Source: Nocardia sp. (lineage in GTDB: Bacteria; Actinomycetota; Actinomycetes; Mycobacteriales; Mycobacteriaceae). From it: a stretch of DNA of 64,000 nucleotides. The notes under the pieces were generated by a model that was not told the origin of the DNA, made no database searches, and saw only the letters and a list, made by a program, of their open reading frames with translations. The translations under genes and the position numbers were made by a program. Positions 1-10,012 of the stretch are shown here, piece by piece. Every line of letters begins with the position of its first letter. Within the stretch, counting starts at the first letter, position 1. Location: contig JACIXH010000003.1 in the NCBI GenBank assembly GCA_014360565.1, positions 19,566-83,565 on the forward strand, read 5' to 3'.

Positions 1-2
1 CC

Positions 3-3000
3 GCTGACGCCGCGACGGGCGAATTCGCCGTTCCGTCAGCGATGTTGGACGCCTCGCGGCCCGACGGTGTCCGCACCCCGGCGGCGAACGGGCACCGTCA
101 CCTGCCCACAGATGACCTCGAGACAGCCGGTGAGCTCACCGTGGCGGTACTCGAGGACGAGTCGAGCACGACGATCGAGCTGTCCTTCCCCCGAACCGTT
201 GTCGATGACCACGAAGCCGCCACCTTCGTCCGGCGTCTGGTCCGGCTGCTCACCGCGATCGCCGCCGCACCGCGGACACCGGTCGGCGATCTTCCCCTGT
301 TCGATCACGCCGAGTACGTCTTGCTGACCCACCTCGGCGACGGCACGAACCCCACCACCACGGCCACCCTGCCCGAGCTCCTCGTCCGCGGCACCGGCTA
401 CGGCCAGCACCGGATCGCGGTGCGCGACAACGCGCACAGCTACACCTACGGCACGCTGGACGCGGAATCCTCACGGCTGGCCCGAGTGCTCGTCGCCGAG
501 GGAATCGGCCCGGAAACCGTCGTCGCCTCGGCCATCCCGCGCTCCTATGCGTCGATCCTGGCCTTCTGGGCCGTCGCCAAAGCAGGCGGGGTGTACCTGC
601 CGGTCGACCCGAACTACCCCGCCGACCGGGTGCGCCACATGCTCGACGATTCCGCCGCGACCATCGGGCTCACCGTCGCCGCGGCGAACGGACTGCCCGA
701 ATCCGTGCGCTGGCTGATCCTCGATGAGCCGACCGTCCGGGCACGCATCGCCGCCTGTTCGTCGACCCCGGTGCGCGACCGCGACCGGCGAGCGCCGCTG
801 CGCCGCGACAACCTCGCCTACCTGATCTACACCTCCGGCTCCACGGGTGTGCCCAAGGGTGTTTCGGTCACCAATGCGGGCCTGGGCGCCCTCGTCGCCC
901 ACTCCGCCGCGCTGATGCGCCTGCGCCACGATCACCGGATGCTGCACGTCTGCTCGCCCAGCTTCGACCAGTCGATCGAGGAGCTCAGCACCGCGTTCCA
1001 CCACGGTGCGACACTGGTCATCGCACCACCGGAGACCCTCGGCGGCGCCGACCTCGACGACCTGCTGCGCACCGAACAGGTCACGCACACGATCATCACT
1101 CCCGCCCTGCTGAGCACCCTGGATCCGGCAGCGGTGCCCGAGCTGCAGTGTGTCTCGGCCGGCGGCGAAGCCACCACCGCCGAACTGCTGGCCACCTGGC
1201 AGCCCGGGCGCAGCTTCCTCAACGGGTACGGTCCCACCGAGACCACCATCGGCGCGACCTATTCGGCGTTGCGTGCCGGTGACCGGGTCACGATCGGCCG
1301 GCCCGTACCGGGCATGCGCGCCGTCGTCCTCGACGCCCGGCTGCACCCGGTGCCGGTGGGCGTCACCGGTGAGCTCTACCTGGCCGGTCCCGCGCTCGCT
1401 CGCGGCTACCGCGGGCGCAGCGCCGCCACGGCGGATCGTTTCGTGGCCTGCCCCTGGGCCGGACCCGGCGCACGGATGTATCGCACCGGCGACCTCGTCC
1501 GCTGGGTGCACGCGGACACCTACGAGCTGGAGTACCTGGGCCGCACCGACTTCCAGATCAAGGTCCGCGGCTTCCGGATCGAACCCGGCGAGATCGACGC
1601 CGTCCTCGCGCGCCACCCGCAGGTGAGTTCGGCACTCACCGTCGGCGCCGAGAACCCCGCCGGTGACACGGTGCTCGTCACGTATGTGACCGGCCGCGAT
1701 ATCGATCCCGGCGCCATCGCACGGTGGTCGTCGTCGATGCTGCCCGCACACATGGTCCCGGCGGCCGTCGTGGTCCTGGACCGGATCCCGCTGTCCGCCG
1801 CCGGCAAGATCGACCGAAGTGCCCTTCCCGCACCAAAATTCGCGACCCGTACCTACCGCGAACCCGGGACCGCCATGGAACGAACAGTCGCCGAGGTTTT
1901 CGCCGAGGTACTCGGTGCCGACCGTGTCGGCGCCGACGACAACTTCTTCGACCTGGGCGGCAACTCGCTGCTCGCCACCCGCCTGACCGCCCGGCTCGGC
2001 GCCGCGCTCGACATCCGCGTACCCGTGCGCGTGCTGTTCGCCGCGCCGACAGTCGCCGAATGCGCCCACGAACTCGCCGGATCGACCCGTGCGGCAGCTC
2101 GCCCCGCCTTAGGCCCCTGCCCGCGCCCGGAACGCATTCCCCTCTCACCCGCGCAGCAGCGCATGTGGTTCCTCAACCGCTTCGACACCGGCACCGCCGC
2201 CTACAACATCCCAGTGGTGCTCCGCCTGACCGGCGCGCTCGACACCACCGCGATGCGACAGGCGTTCACCGATCTCGTCGCGCGCCACGAGATCCTGCGC
2301 ACGGTCTACCCGGCGGTCGAGCACGCACCGGCACAGATCGTCCTGCCGATCGACCATCCGGACGTCCCACTGCTCGCGGTCACCACGATCATCGATGGCC
2401 AGGACCCAACTGCCGATGCCCGAACCGGCGCCGGCCCAGGGGGCGGTGCGCACGAGCGTGCTCGCGTCAGCGACACCATGACAACCGCAGTGACAGAACT
2501 GGTCTCGACGGTCTTCGATGTCACCGCCGAGGTCCCGCTGCGCGCCACCCTGTTCGAACTGGGCCCCGACGACTACGTCCTGGCCATGGCGGTCCACCAC
2601 ATCGCCGGCGACGGCTTCTCCGGCGGGCCCCTCACCCGCGACCTCGTCACCGCCTACACCGCCCGCGCACACGGACAACACCCCGCCTGGGCGCCCTTGC
2701 CCGTCCAGTACGCCGACTACGCGATCTGGCAGCAAACCCTGCTCGGCGACGAATCCGACCCCACCTCGATGTCGGCCACCCAGCTCGGGTACTGGCAACA
2801 GGTACTCGTGGACCTGCCCGACCAGCTCGAACTACCCCGCGACCGACCCCGTCCCGCCATCCAGTCCTATGCCGGCGGCCGGGTGCCCTTCACCGTCGAC
2901 ACCGCCACCCACGCGGCCCTCGCCGAACTCGCACGCACCCACGGCGCGACCCTGTTCATGGCCGTGCACACCGCCTTGGCGGTGGTCCTCGCCGAATTGT

Positions 3001-6000
3001 CGGGCACCACCGACATCGCCGTCGGTACCCCGGTGGCGGGCCGCGGCGACGCCGTCCTCGACGACCTCATCGGCATGTTCGTCAACACGCTGGTCTTCCG
3101 TACCCGAGTCGACCCGGGCATGAGTTTCGCCGAACAGCTGACCCGCCAACGCGATACCGACCTGGCCGCATTCGCCCACGCCGACATCCCGTTCGAACGG
3201 CTCGTGGAAGTGCTCAACCCGGCCCGCTCCACCGCGCGTCACCCGCTGTTCCAGGTCGGCCTGTCGTTCCAGAACCTGGCCGAGGTGCGCATGGACCTGA
3301 CCGGCATGACGGTGTCCTCGATCGAGCTCGACCGTGCGCTGTCCCAGTTCGACCTGCACCTGATCCTGGCCGACCGCTACACCGCCGACGGTTCCCCCGC
3401 CGGCATCACCGGCTACTGCACCTACGCCACCGACCTGTTCGACGCCGCCACCGTAGCGGGATTCCTGGCTCGGCTCACCCGTCTGATCGCCGCGGTGGTC
3501 GCCGACCCCGGCGCGCCACTGCACACCATCGACCTGCTCGCCCCCGCCGAACGAACCCAGATCCTCGCAACCTGGAATCGGACTGCGCGACACACCGATC
3601 CGAACACCACCCTCGTGTCCCTGCTCGACTCCACCGTGGCCCGTGCCCCCGATGCCGTAGCCCTCATCGCCGACGACATCGGTGTGACCTACGCCGAGCT
3701 CGACGCCCGGGTCAACCGCCTGGCCCGCTACCTCATCACCGAAGGCGTCGGCCCCGAAACCCGGGTGGCACTGGCGATGCGGCGATCGATCGACCTGGTG
3801 GTCGCGATGTACGCGGTCAGCACCGCGGGCGGCGCGTACGTCCCGGTCGATCCCGATCAACCGCGAGCACGCACCGAATACATCCTGACGACAGCGGACC
3901 CCCTGCTCGTCCTCGCCGATGCCGGCACCTGGCTCGATGCGGCCGAGCACACGAGCACGACGAGCCCCACCGGCGCCAGTCCACAGGGCGCCGAACACAG
4001 GAGAGCACCCCGCTCGACCGAGGACCGCTACGACAGCACCACACCGATCGACGCCCCGGTCCGGTGTCTCGACCACCTGGACCTGTCGGCGCACAGCCCC
4101 GCACCGATCACCGACCGCGACCGCCGCGCGCCGTTGCGCCCAGCCGATACCGCCTACGTGATCTTCACGTCGGGATCGACCGGTCGCCCGAAGGGGGTGG
4201 CTGTTTCACACGCGGCGATCGTCAACCAGTTGCGCTGGAAGGCCGCCGAATTCGGTCTCACCGCGCAGGACGTCGTCCTTTTGAAGACTGCCGCGACCTT
4301 CGACCTGTCGGTCTGGGAGTTCTGGTCGGCGCCACTGTGCGGCGGACGGCTGGTGCTCGCCGCACCCGACGGCCACCGGGACCCGGCCTATCTCGCCGAG
4401 CTGATGCGACGCCGGGAAGTGACGACCCTCTACGTCGTGCCGTCGATGCTCGACACCTTGCTCACCGAAGGACTCCCGCCCTCGCTTCGCCGTGTCCTGG
4501 CCATCGGTGAGACCCTCCCGGTCGGCCTGGCCCGCCGATGCGCCACCGCGGCCCCCCACGCCACCCTGTTCAACGTCTACGGTCCCACCGAGGCCGCCGT
4601 CTCGATCACCAGCCACCGGGTGAGCGCCGCCGACACGATCACCGTCCCGATCGGCACACCGGTCTGGAACAGCCAGGTCTACGTCCTGGACGCACACCTT
4701 CGCCCGGTTGCCGCAGGCGTCGCGGGTGAGCTCTATCTGGCCGGCGCGCAGTTGGCCACGGGTTACCTCGCCCGCCCCGACCTCACCGCCGAACGCTTCC
4801 TGGCCAACCCGTTCGACCCCGGCAGCCGGATGTATCGCACCGGCGACCTCGCCGTCTGGAACGCCGACGGCGAACTCGACTACCGGGGCCGCACCGACTT
4901 CCAGCTCAAGATCCGTGGTCACCGCATCGAACTCCAGGAGATCGATGCCGTCCTGGCCACCCATCCCGACGTCGGCTTCGCTGTCACCGTCGGCCGCGAG
5001 AACCACACCGGGGCAACGGTATTGGTGTCCTACGTCGTCGCAGGACCGGGTCGGAAGGTGACCGTCGGCGCCCTCGCGCAGTGGGCGTCTCGGTCTCTGC
5101 CCGGCCATATGGTGCCCACCACGATCATGATCCTCGACGAAGTCCCGCTGACCCACGTCGGCAAACTCGACCGCAGCGCCCTGCCGGCCCCCGAGTTGGC
5201 CACCCGCACCTACCGTGGCCCCGCCACCGCGATCGAACACACGGTCTGCGAGATCTTCGCCGATGTCCTGCGTCTGGACCGCGTCGGCATGGACGACCAT
5301 TTCTTCGAACTCGGCGGCACCTCCCTCAGCGCCACCCGCCTGTCCACCCAGCTCAGCGCCGCGACGGCCACAACCGTCCCCGTCACCTGGATCTTCACCA
5401 CACCCACCCCGGCGGGCATCGTCGCGGCGTTGCGCGCCGACATCGCCGACACCGACGCCGCCTTCGACATCTTGCTGCCCTTGCGCGCCGAGGGCACCGG
5501 CGAGCCGCTGTTCTGCATCCATCCGATCAGCGGCATCGCCTGGTCCTTCAGCGGCCTGGCCGCCCATCTGGACCGACCGCTCTACGGTCTGCAGTCACCG
5601 GCATTGAGTTCAGCGCAGCCCCTTCCTGATTCGATCGAGAAATGGGCCCTGCTGTACCTGGAGCAGATCCGCGCGGTGCAAGCGCAAGGCCCGTACCACC
5701 TGCTCGGCTGGTCGCTGGGCGGCGTGATCGCCCACGCCATCGCGGTGCGACTGCAGGAAGACGGTGAGAAAGTCGCGGTGCTGGCGATGCTCGACAGCAC
5801 CCTGTCGTCGGCATCGGCATCGGCATCGGCATCGGCCACTGCCTCCACCGCCGACCTGCTCGGTGGATTCGCCGGCATCGGCGATCACGACGAACCGCTC
5901 GACGCCCGGCGACTCGCCCGGACACTGTGCGAACTCTCCGCACCCCAGACCTCGATCGACCCCTCCCGCATCGACCGCATCGTCGACGCGGCCATCACCT

Positions 6001-6236
6001 CGGCCGCCCTCGACGCCGCCTATCACCCCCGCCGCTTCGACGGCACCATCACCTATTTCACCGCCGCCGACGACGACCCGACCGGCACGACAGGTGCGTC
6101 ATCCTGGTCGGAGGCGGCAACCGCCGTCGACAACCACGCCGTGAACGCCACCCATTGGCGAATGACCGAAGACCGCGCCCTCGCCGTCATCGCCGACACG
6201 TTGGGAAGGGAGCTGGGTTCCTTCACCGACAGGTGA
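3..6236 (+). CDS. Nonribosomal peptide synthetase, 3' part (C-A-PCP-C-A-PCP-TE)
   Basis: Assembly-line peptide synthetase. The frame is open to the left edge, so the true start lies outside; the ATG at 42 is internal. Domains in nucleotide order: tail of a condensation domain (to about 300), adenylation 1 (370-1830, YTSGSTG core, GYGPTE), carrier 1 (GGNSL, Ser near 1965), condensation 2 (2130-3540, HHIAGDG at 2594), adenylation 2 (3600-5190, FTSGSTG, VYGPTE), carrier 2 (GGTSL, Ser near 5322) and thioesterase (5480-6200, GWSLGG with Ser near 5711, late His in THW). Reading specificity positions by eye gives about D-Q-E-I-S-G-G-I-G-K for domain 1 and D-L-W-Y-L-I-V-V-S-K for domain 2. I cannot assign substrates; E at the third position of domain 1 also occurs in some ornithine-type codes. 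Low-complexity inserts lie in condensation 2 (about 2400-2480) and adenylation 2 (about 3950-4090). The terminal TE says this module pair releases the product. No tailoring genes follow. Confidence 0.95.
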   Translation, partial: ADAATGEFAVPSAMLDASRPDGVRTPAANGHRHLPTDDLETAGELTVAVLEDESSTTIELSFPRTVVDDHEAATFVRRLVRLLTAIAAAPRTPVGDLPLFDHAEYVLLTHLGDGTNPTTTATLPELLVRGTGYGQHRIAVRDNAHSYTYGTLDAESSRLARVLVAEGIGPETVVASAIPRSYASILAFWAVAKAGGVYLPVDPNYPADRVRHMLDDSAATIGLTVAAANGLPESVRWLILDEPTVRARIAACSSTPVRDRDRRAPLRRDNLAYLIYTSGSTGVPKGVSVTNAGLGALVAHSAALMRLRHDHRMLHVCSPSFDQSIEELSTAFHHGATLVIAPPETLGGADLDDLLRTEQVTHTIITPALLSTLDPAAVPELQCVSAGGEATTAELLATWQPGRSFLNGYGPTETTIGATYSALRAGDRVTIGRPVPGMRAVVLDARLHPVPVGVTGELYLAGPALARGYRGRSAATADRFVACPWAGPGARMYRTGDLVRWVHADTYELEYLGRTDFQIKVRGFRIEPGEIDAVLARHPQVSSALTVGAENPAGDTVLVTYVTGRDIDPGAIARWSSSMLPAHMVPAAVVVLDRIPLSAAGKIDRSALPAPKFATRTYREPGTAMERTVAEVFAEVLGADRVGADDNFFDLGGNSLLATRLTARLGAALDIRVPVRVLFAAPTVAECAHELAGSTRAAARPALGPCPRPERIPLSPAQQRMWFLNRFDTGTAAYNIPVVLRLTGALDTTAMRQAFTDLVARHEILRTVYPAVEHAPAQIVLPIDHPDVPLLAVTTIIDGQDPTADARTGAGPGGGAHERARVSDTMTTAVTELVSTVFDVTAEVPLRATLFELGPDDYVLAMAVHHIAGDGFSGGPLTRDLVTAYTARAHGQHPAWAPLPVQYADYAIWQQTLLGDESDPTSMSATQLGYWQQVLVDLPDQLELPRDRPRPAIQSYAGGRVPFTVDTATHAALAELARTHGATLFMAVHTALAVVLAELSGTTDIAVGTPVAGRGDAVLDDLIGMFVNTLVFRTRVDPGMSFAEQLTRQRDTDLAAFAHADIPFERLVEVLNPARSTARHPLFQVGLSFQNLAEVRMDLTGMTVSSIELDRALSQFDLHLILADRYTADGSPAGITGYCTYATDLFDAATVAGFLARLTRLIAAVVADPGAPLHTIDLLAPAERTQILATWNRTARHTDPNTTLVSLLDSTVARAPDAVALIADDIGVTYAELDARVNRLARYLITEGVGPETRVALAMRRSIDLVVAMYAVSTAGGAYVPVDPDQPRARTEYILTTADPLLVLADAGTWLDAAEHTSTTSPTGASPQGAEHRRAPRSTEDRYDSTTPIDAPVRCLDHLDLSAHSPAPITDRDRRAPLRPADTAYVIFTSGSTGRPKGVAVSHAAIVNQLRWKAAEFGLTAQDVVLLKTAATFDLSVWEFWSAPLCGGRLVLAAPDGHRDPAYLAELMRRREVTTLYVVPSMLDTLLTEGLPPSLRRVLAIGETLPVGLARRCATAAPHATLFNVYGPTEAAVSITSHRVSAADTITVPIGTPVWNSQVYVLDAHLRPVAAGVAGELYLAGAQLATGYLARPDLTAERFLANPFDPGSRMYRTGDLAVWNADGELDYRGRTDFQLKIRGHRIELQEIDAVLATHPDVGFAVTVGRENHTGATVLVSYVVAGPGRKVTVGALAQWASRSLPGHMVPTTIMILDEVPLTHVGKLDRSALPAPELATRTYRGPATAIEHTVCEIFADVLRLDRVGMDDHFFELGGTSLSATRLSTQLSAATATTVPVTWIFTTPTPAGIVAALRADIADTDAAFDILLPLRAEGTGEPLFCIHPISGIAWSFSGLAAHLDRPLYGLQSPALSSAQPLPDSIEKWALLYLEQIRAVQAQGPYHLLGWSLGGVIAHAIAVRLQEDGEKVAVLAMLDSTLSSASASASASATASTADLLGGFAGIGDHDEPLDARRLARTLCELSAPQTSIDPSRIDRIVDAAITSAALDAAYHPRRFDGTITYFTAADDDPTGTTGASSWSEAATAVDNHAVNATHWRMTEDRALAVIADTLGRELGSFTDR
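5808..5837 (+). repeat. Hexanucleotide tandem repeat in the NRPS thioesterase
   Basis: Four perfect TCGGCA units plus a fifth imperfect one (TCGGCC) encode an alternating Ser-Ala tract in the thioesterase lid region. Copy changes keep the frame, so slippage would only lengthen or shorten a Ser-Ala linker. Confidence 0.85.
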
Positions 6237-6261
6237 CGACCCCGCACACACCGTGCTGCGG

Positions 6262-6753
6262 TCAGATCTGGTGCGACCAGGCCACGAAGAACAACGCTCC
6301 GACCGCCGCGAGGATCACCGCGGCCGGTATCGCCCACCACGATCGGTCACCACCGAGCACGGTCCTGGTCACGCGTAGCTGCAACCGTCCGAACAGGGCG
6401 ATCAGGCCGATGAACGCCGGTGCGATCAGCACACCGAGCGCCGCGTGCACCGCCCATGCGCCCGCCAAGGTCGGCCCGCCCCACGCGTTCTCGTAACCGT
6501 CGGCCCCGACCAGCGGATACGCCAGACCGCGCACCAGAACCAGCACGCTCAGCATCGCGAGAAACCAGCCGAGCAGCCCGGCGCCGCCGGACAGCACCGA
6601 GTGCAACAGGCAGCGCGCCGGCGAAATGTTATGGGCGCCAACGGGTTCGCGGAGCAGTCGGCGCGCCACCCGCAGCCGGGTCCGCACTCGGGTGAACGCC
6701 AGCGGCAATGCCAGCAATTCATAGGCCGCCGACCGCGCTGCCGCGCCGATCAC
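6262..6753 (-). CDS. Small multi-pass membrane protein of unknown function
   Basis: About 163 residues if started at the GTG at 6753, whose last bases overlap the TGA of the upstream Nudix gene (GTGA), which suggests translational coupling. A longer in-frame ATG at 6837 lies inside the Nudix gene and is less likely. Three to four hydrophobic segments are visible: one around the LSGGAGLLGWFLAML stretch, one around the ALGVLIAPAFIGL stretch and one at the C-terminus (AIPAAVILAAVGALFFVAW). An Arg-rich amphipathic region precedes the first helix. I recognise no family. It converges on the NRPS gene with only 25 bases between them. Confidence 0.7.
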   Translation of the reverse strand: MIGAAARSAAYELLALPLAFTRVRTRLRVARRLLREPVGAHNISPARCLLHSVLSGGAGLLGWFLAMLSVLVLVRGLAYPLVGADGYENAWGGPTLAGAWAVHAALGVLIAPAFIGLIALFGRLQLRVTRTVLGGDRSWWAIPAAVILAAVGALFFVAWSHQI

Positions 6754-7175
6754 CGCAGGGACCCGGCCGCCGCGAGGTCGTCGAACAACAACTGGTCGAC
6801 CGGCGGCACCAGATCGCGATCGCCGAACCCGAACCACGTCAACGCCTCGATCTCACTGCTGGCCGTGAGCACCCCGCGATAATCGGCGGTGTAGCAGGCC
6901 ATCCGGACCACCGTGTCGTGCCCGTCGGCGATCACGGCCTCGTAGGTGCCGACGTGCACGGCGCTCTCGGGCGCGAGTTCGACGGTCAGTTCCTCGGCGA
7001 CCTCGCGGACCAGGGTCTGCAAGTCGGTCTCGGCGCCCTCGCGCTTGCCGCCGGGAATGAAGAACACGTCCTTGCCGCGCGGACGCGCACACAGGATGCG
7101 ACCGTTCTCGATCAGCACCCAGGCCACCGTGTCGACGAGTTGCTGCTGCGCAGGTTCCACCACGGCCCGCAGCAT
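6750..7175 (-). CDS. Nudix hydrolase
   Basis: Soluble 141-residue Nudix protein that would hydrolyse a nucleoside-diphosphate-linked substrate with Mg2+. The Nudix box is complete in its metal-binding part: G43, E49, R57-E58 and E61-E62, with L63 following; the usual Gly after EExx is replaced by Thr. The length is typical of MutT-like housecleaning enzymes, but the substrate cannot be read from the sequence. The ATG at 7175 is chosen because the family begins just before the first strand; the frame is open farther upstream into the next gene. Its stop overlaps the GTG of the membrane protein gene downstream. Confidence 0.85.
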   Translation of the reverse strand: MLRAVVEPAQQQLVDTVAWVLIENGRILCARPRGKDVFFIPGGKREGAETDLQTLVREVAEELTVELAPESAVHVGTYEAVIADGHDTVVRMACYTADYRGVLTASSEIEALTWFGFGDRDLVPPVDQLLFDDLAAAGSLR

Positions 7176-7228
7176 AACGCCGCGCGCACACGCGGGGTCG
7201 CGCAGCGTGCTCACGGCGCGACCGGCGG

Positions 7229-7708
7229 TCAGTGGCCGGGCAGTACGCACACGGTGTCGAGCCCCAGGACGCGGTTGAGCCGCCCGAACGCCAGCCACGA
7301 GCCGATGCTCATGCTCAGCTCGACGACCTCGGCCTGGGTGTACTCGGCGAACATCCTGGCCCAGAATTCGTCGTCGAGGCCGTGGTGGTCGGTGGCGTAG
7401 CGCTCGGCGTACTCGGCGGCCAACCTGGTGCGCTCGTCGAAGAGGTCGGTGGTGCGCCAGGCCGTGACGGCGTCGGCGAATTCCGCTTCGACCTTCTGCC
7501 CGTCGCGTTCGGTGCGCCAGTCCTGACAGAACAGGCACCCGTTGATCTGGGCGATCCGCAGGCGGGCAGCTTCGAATTCGCGCAGGCCGAGGGTGGAGTG
7601 TTCGTAGACCGACAGCGAGAACGCCGCCGCGGCGACCCCGATGCCGGGCACCATCTCGCCCCACACGTAACCGATGGGATCTTTGCCCTCGGGAATGTCG
7701 ATGATCAT
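7229..7708 (-). CDS. Carboxymuconolactone decarboxylase / AhpD-like protein
   Basis: 159 residues, all-helical AhpD-like fold. The redox signature is C58-L-F-C61 within NGCLFCQDW, as in AhpD-type proteins whose CxxC pair acts as a peroxidase reductant or thiol-disulfide catalyst; true decarboxylases lack this pair. Its ATG overlaps the stop of the upstream reductase-like gene (ATGA at 7705-7708), so the two form an operon. The partner suggests a small redox or catabolic pair, but the substrate is not evident. Confidence 0.82.
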   Translation of the reverse strand: MIIDIPEGKDPIGYVWGEMVPGIGVAAAAFSLSVYEHSTLGLREFEAARLRIAQINGCLFCQDWRTERDGQKVEAEFADAVTAWRTTDLFDERTRLAAEYAERYATDHHGLDDEFWARMFAEYTQAEVVELSMSIGSWLAFGRLNRVLGLDTVCVLPGH

Positions 7709-8784
7709 CGTGATGTCCTTCCGAGTTTGCCGACCGCGGCTCGCAGCGGCACATCGAGTGCGTCGTAGAGGCCGGGCTCGGCCTCGACCAGCCAGTCGAT
7801 GGCATTGACCAATCTGCCCACCGCCGTGGCATTTCCGCCCGCCGCGCGATTGCCGCCTTCATCGGTCGCCTCGACGCTGACCTCGATGCGTGGCGAGCCC
7901 TCGATGATCACCCGATGGGCGCCGTCACCATCGGGCGGCGTCGGCCAGTCCGGTGCGCAGCTGGGATGAATCCGGGTGACGTGCTCGATCACGATGCGGG
8001 CCTGTCCGTCGACAATGCCTTGCACCTCGAATCGCACGGCCCCCTGTGTGCCCGCGTCGAAGGTCCCCATCTTCGCGGTCTGCACCGTGGCGTCGAGGGC
8101 GCGCCGGTCCACCGTTTCGGCGATCTCGTCGAGTTCGACGCCCAACGCTCTGGCCATCAACCGAATCTGGCCGCCCCACACCATCGTCGGCACGCTCGCC
8201 ATCAGCATCGGCGGCTGGTAGTCCATCGGCTGGCCCATGCCGACGAGATAGCGCACCGAGTCGGGCTGGTCGTAGGTGGAATAGTCGAAGATCTCCTGGC
8301 AGCGCACCACGTCGACGGTGCCGGCGAGCCCGCTGATCAACAGTGGCAGCACATCGTTGCCCCAGCCGGGATCCACGCCGGAGACGAACAGCGAACCACC
8401 GCCCGCGGCAATGGCTTCCAGTACCGGATCGCGCAGCTCCGCCGGTGCGCTGCGCGGGTCGTAGAGGGCATAGAGCGCGGGGGTCACGACGACCGCCCCG
8501 GCGCGGATCGCCCGCACGATGTCGGCGAGTGCGTCGTCGGGGCGGATGTCACCGGAGGCCGCGTACACCACCGCCCGCGGGCCGGTCGCGAGTAGCGCGT
8601 CGATGTCGTCGACGGCCGCCACTCCCAATTCGGTGTCGAGGCCTGCGAGCGTGCCCGCGTCTCGGCCAACTTTGTCGGGGTTGTGCACGAGCACCCCGGT
8701 GAGAACCAGCGCCGGATGGGCAGCCACGGCACGGATGGCCGCGCGGCCGACATTTCCGGTGCCCCAGACGATCGTGGGGATCAT
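7705..8784 (-). CDS. NAD(P)-dependent dihydrodipicolinate-reductase-like protein
   Basis: 359 residues with an N-terminal Rossmann fold: GTGNVG at residues 6-11 directly after the first strand. It belongs to the DapB-like group found in actinomycetes (amine dehydrogenase or DHDP-reductase-like), which acts on small-molecule catabolites rather than in lysine synthesis. The ATG at 8784 places the Rossmann motif at the usual distance; an in-frame extension to 8868 is unlikely because it adds low-complexity residues and overlaps the neighbouring gene. It is first in a two-gene leftward operon with the AhpD-like gene. Confidence 0.75.
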   Translation of the reverse strand: MIPTIVWGTGNVGRAAIRAVAAHPALVLTGVLVHNPDKVGRDAGTLAGLDTELGVAAVDDIDALLATGPRAVVYAASGDIRPDDALADIVRAIRAGAVVVTPALYALYDPRSAPAELRDPVLEAIAAGGGSLFVSGVDPGWGNDVLPLLISGLAGTVDVVRCQEIFDYSTYDQPDSVRYLVGMGQPMDYQPPMLMASVPTMVWGGQIRLMARALGVELDEIAETVDRRALDATVQTAKMGTFDAGTQGAVRFEVQGIVDGQARIVIEHVTRIHPSCAPDWPTPPDGDGAHRVIIEGSPRIEVSVEATDEGGNRAAGGNATAVGRLVNAIDWLVEAEPGLYDALDVPLRAAVGKLGRTSR

Positions 8785-8833
8785 CGAGCCACCGTAGCAA
8801 GCGCTTGGTTCGGCGTCCGGATATCGGGAAATA

Positions 8834-9946
8834 TCAGCCCGCGCGGATGCCGAGCTCGCCCACGCCACTCGCTCGGCCCAACCGGTTCACCGCCGCGGAC
8901 AGTTCGCGCTCCGGGAGCCGACGCGCATCGAACATCGACACGACGACCTCGTCGCCGACCTGCTCCCAGGTGCCCGCGATCCGGCCGTCGACCAGCACCA
9001 GCGCCGAGATCCAGCCCGCCGTCCTGCTCACCTTCGACCGGTGCTCGGTGGGCAGTAGCGCGGTGTCGCCGGTGCCGGGTCCCAGCACGTACTGGTCGAA
9101 CGGGCCGAGCAGATGGACGCCGCCGACGGGGGTCGCGGCGGCGAGATCGTCGGCGAACTCGCTCGGAATCCAGCCCCTCCGGCCGTCGACATCGACCTCG
9201 GTCAGCGCGTCACCCAGTGCCGCGAACCACCCGCGCACGACGGTTTTGCGCAGGCTGTTGCGGCTGAGCCAGGCGTCGAAAACCTCCGGTGTCGCGGGAC
9301 CGTAGGCACCCAGGTAGGCGTTGATCAGCATCGGTGCGGCGATATCCGGTTCGGGTATGCCCTGCCATCCGGGCGTCAGACCGGCCGGTGCGCTGAAGGT
9401 GACCTTGTTGCCGCGCGCGGGCCCGTGACACAGTGCGCCCTGCCACGCCAGCGGTTTGAGCACCGCGCCCCACCCGGATCGCAACTGCTCGCCGAGGTGA
9501 GCGAACCCGGGTTCGGCCAGCACCGCCTCGACCAATTCATCGCGCGTGAGGACCTGGTCGGCCAGGATCGACGACACCACCTCCACGAGGTCGGCCACCT
9601 GCTCCGGGGTCGCGCCGAAAGCCTTCTGCCACGACGGCTTCTGCCAGGTGCGCGCCGATCCGATCAGCGACAGCGCGGCCGCGGCCTGCTCGGGAGCCAT
9701 CGCGTGCAGGGTGCCACGCATCGCCCAGGTCTTCATCAGCGTGCCCGCGCCCAGCGCCGCGCTCACACCGGCCGGGCGGAATTCGGAGCTGCGCACCCCG
9801 ACCGCCAGCTCCGCCGCCGACGCCACCTGTGCCTGCACCCCGGCCAGCCGGGTCGCGATGTCTTCGACCGAACCCCCGGTCGGCGCCGCGACGAACTGGC
9901 GACTCAGCCGCCACGCGAACACCTGATCCCACCCGACACGCAGCAT
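8834..9946 (-). CDS. Winged-helix DNA-binding protein, AlkZ/YcaQ-like DNA glycosylase
   Basis: 370 residues of the HTH_42 (AlkZ/YcaQ) family, built from tandem winged-helix domains and cutting alkylated or crosslinked bases from DNA. The catalytic QxQ motif is visible as Q38-A-Q40 in LAGVQAQ, followed by a conserved Arg-rich region and the TWAMRGTLH segment typical of the family. Actinomycete genomes often carry AlkZ-like paralogs next to biosynthetic clusters, where they protect the producer from its own DNA-damaging product. An NRPS lies 3 kb away, but no self-resistance role can be inferred from this alone. Monocistronic. Confidence 0.82.
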   Translation of the reverse strand: MLRVGWDQVFAWRLSRQFVAAPTGGSVEDIATRLAGVQAQVASAAELAVGVRSSEFRPAGVSAALGAGTLMKTWAMRGTLHAMAPEQAAAALSLIGSARTWQKPSWQKAFGATPEQVADLVEVVSSILADQVLTRDELVEAVLAEPGFAHLGEQLRSGWGAVLKPLAWQGALCHGPARGNKVTFSAPAGLTPGWQGIPEPDIAAPMLINAYLGAYGPATPEVFDAWLSRNSLRKTVVRGWFAALGDALTEVDVDGRRGWIPSEFADDLAAATPVGGVHLLGPFDQYVLGPGTGDTALLPTEHRSKVSRTAGWISALVLVDGRIAGTWEQVGDEVVVSMFDARRLPERELSAAVNRLGRASGVGELGIRAG

Positions 9947-10012
9947 GCCGCTGTCCCTTCGCTGATCCGCTGAACGCCCCCCATCAGATCAGACCACTCC
10001 GACACGCTGCGG

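Noticed and set aside
471..2069. 532-codon antisense ORF in the NRPS gene
   Set aside because: Gly/Asp/Arg-rich shadow without recognisable domains.
1724..4510. 928-codon +-strand ORF inside the NRPS gene
   Set aside because: Arg/Pro-rich frame shadow of the NRPS, with no domains.
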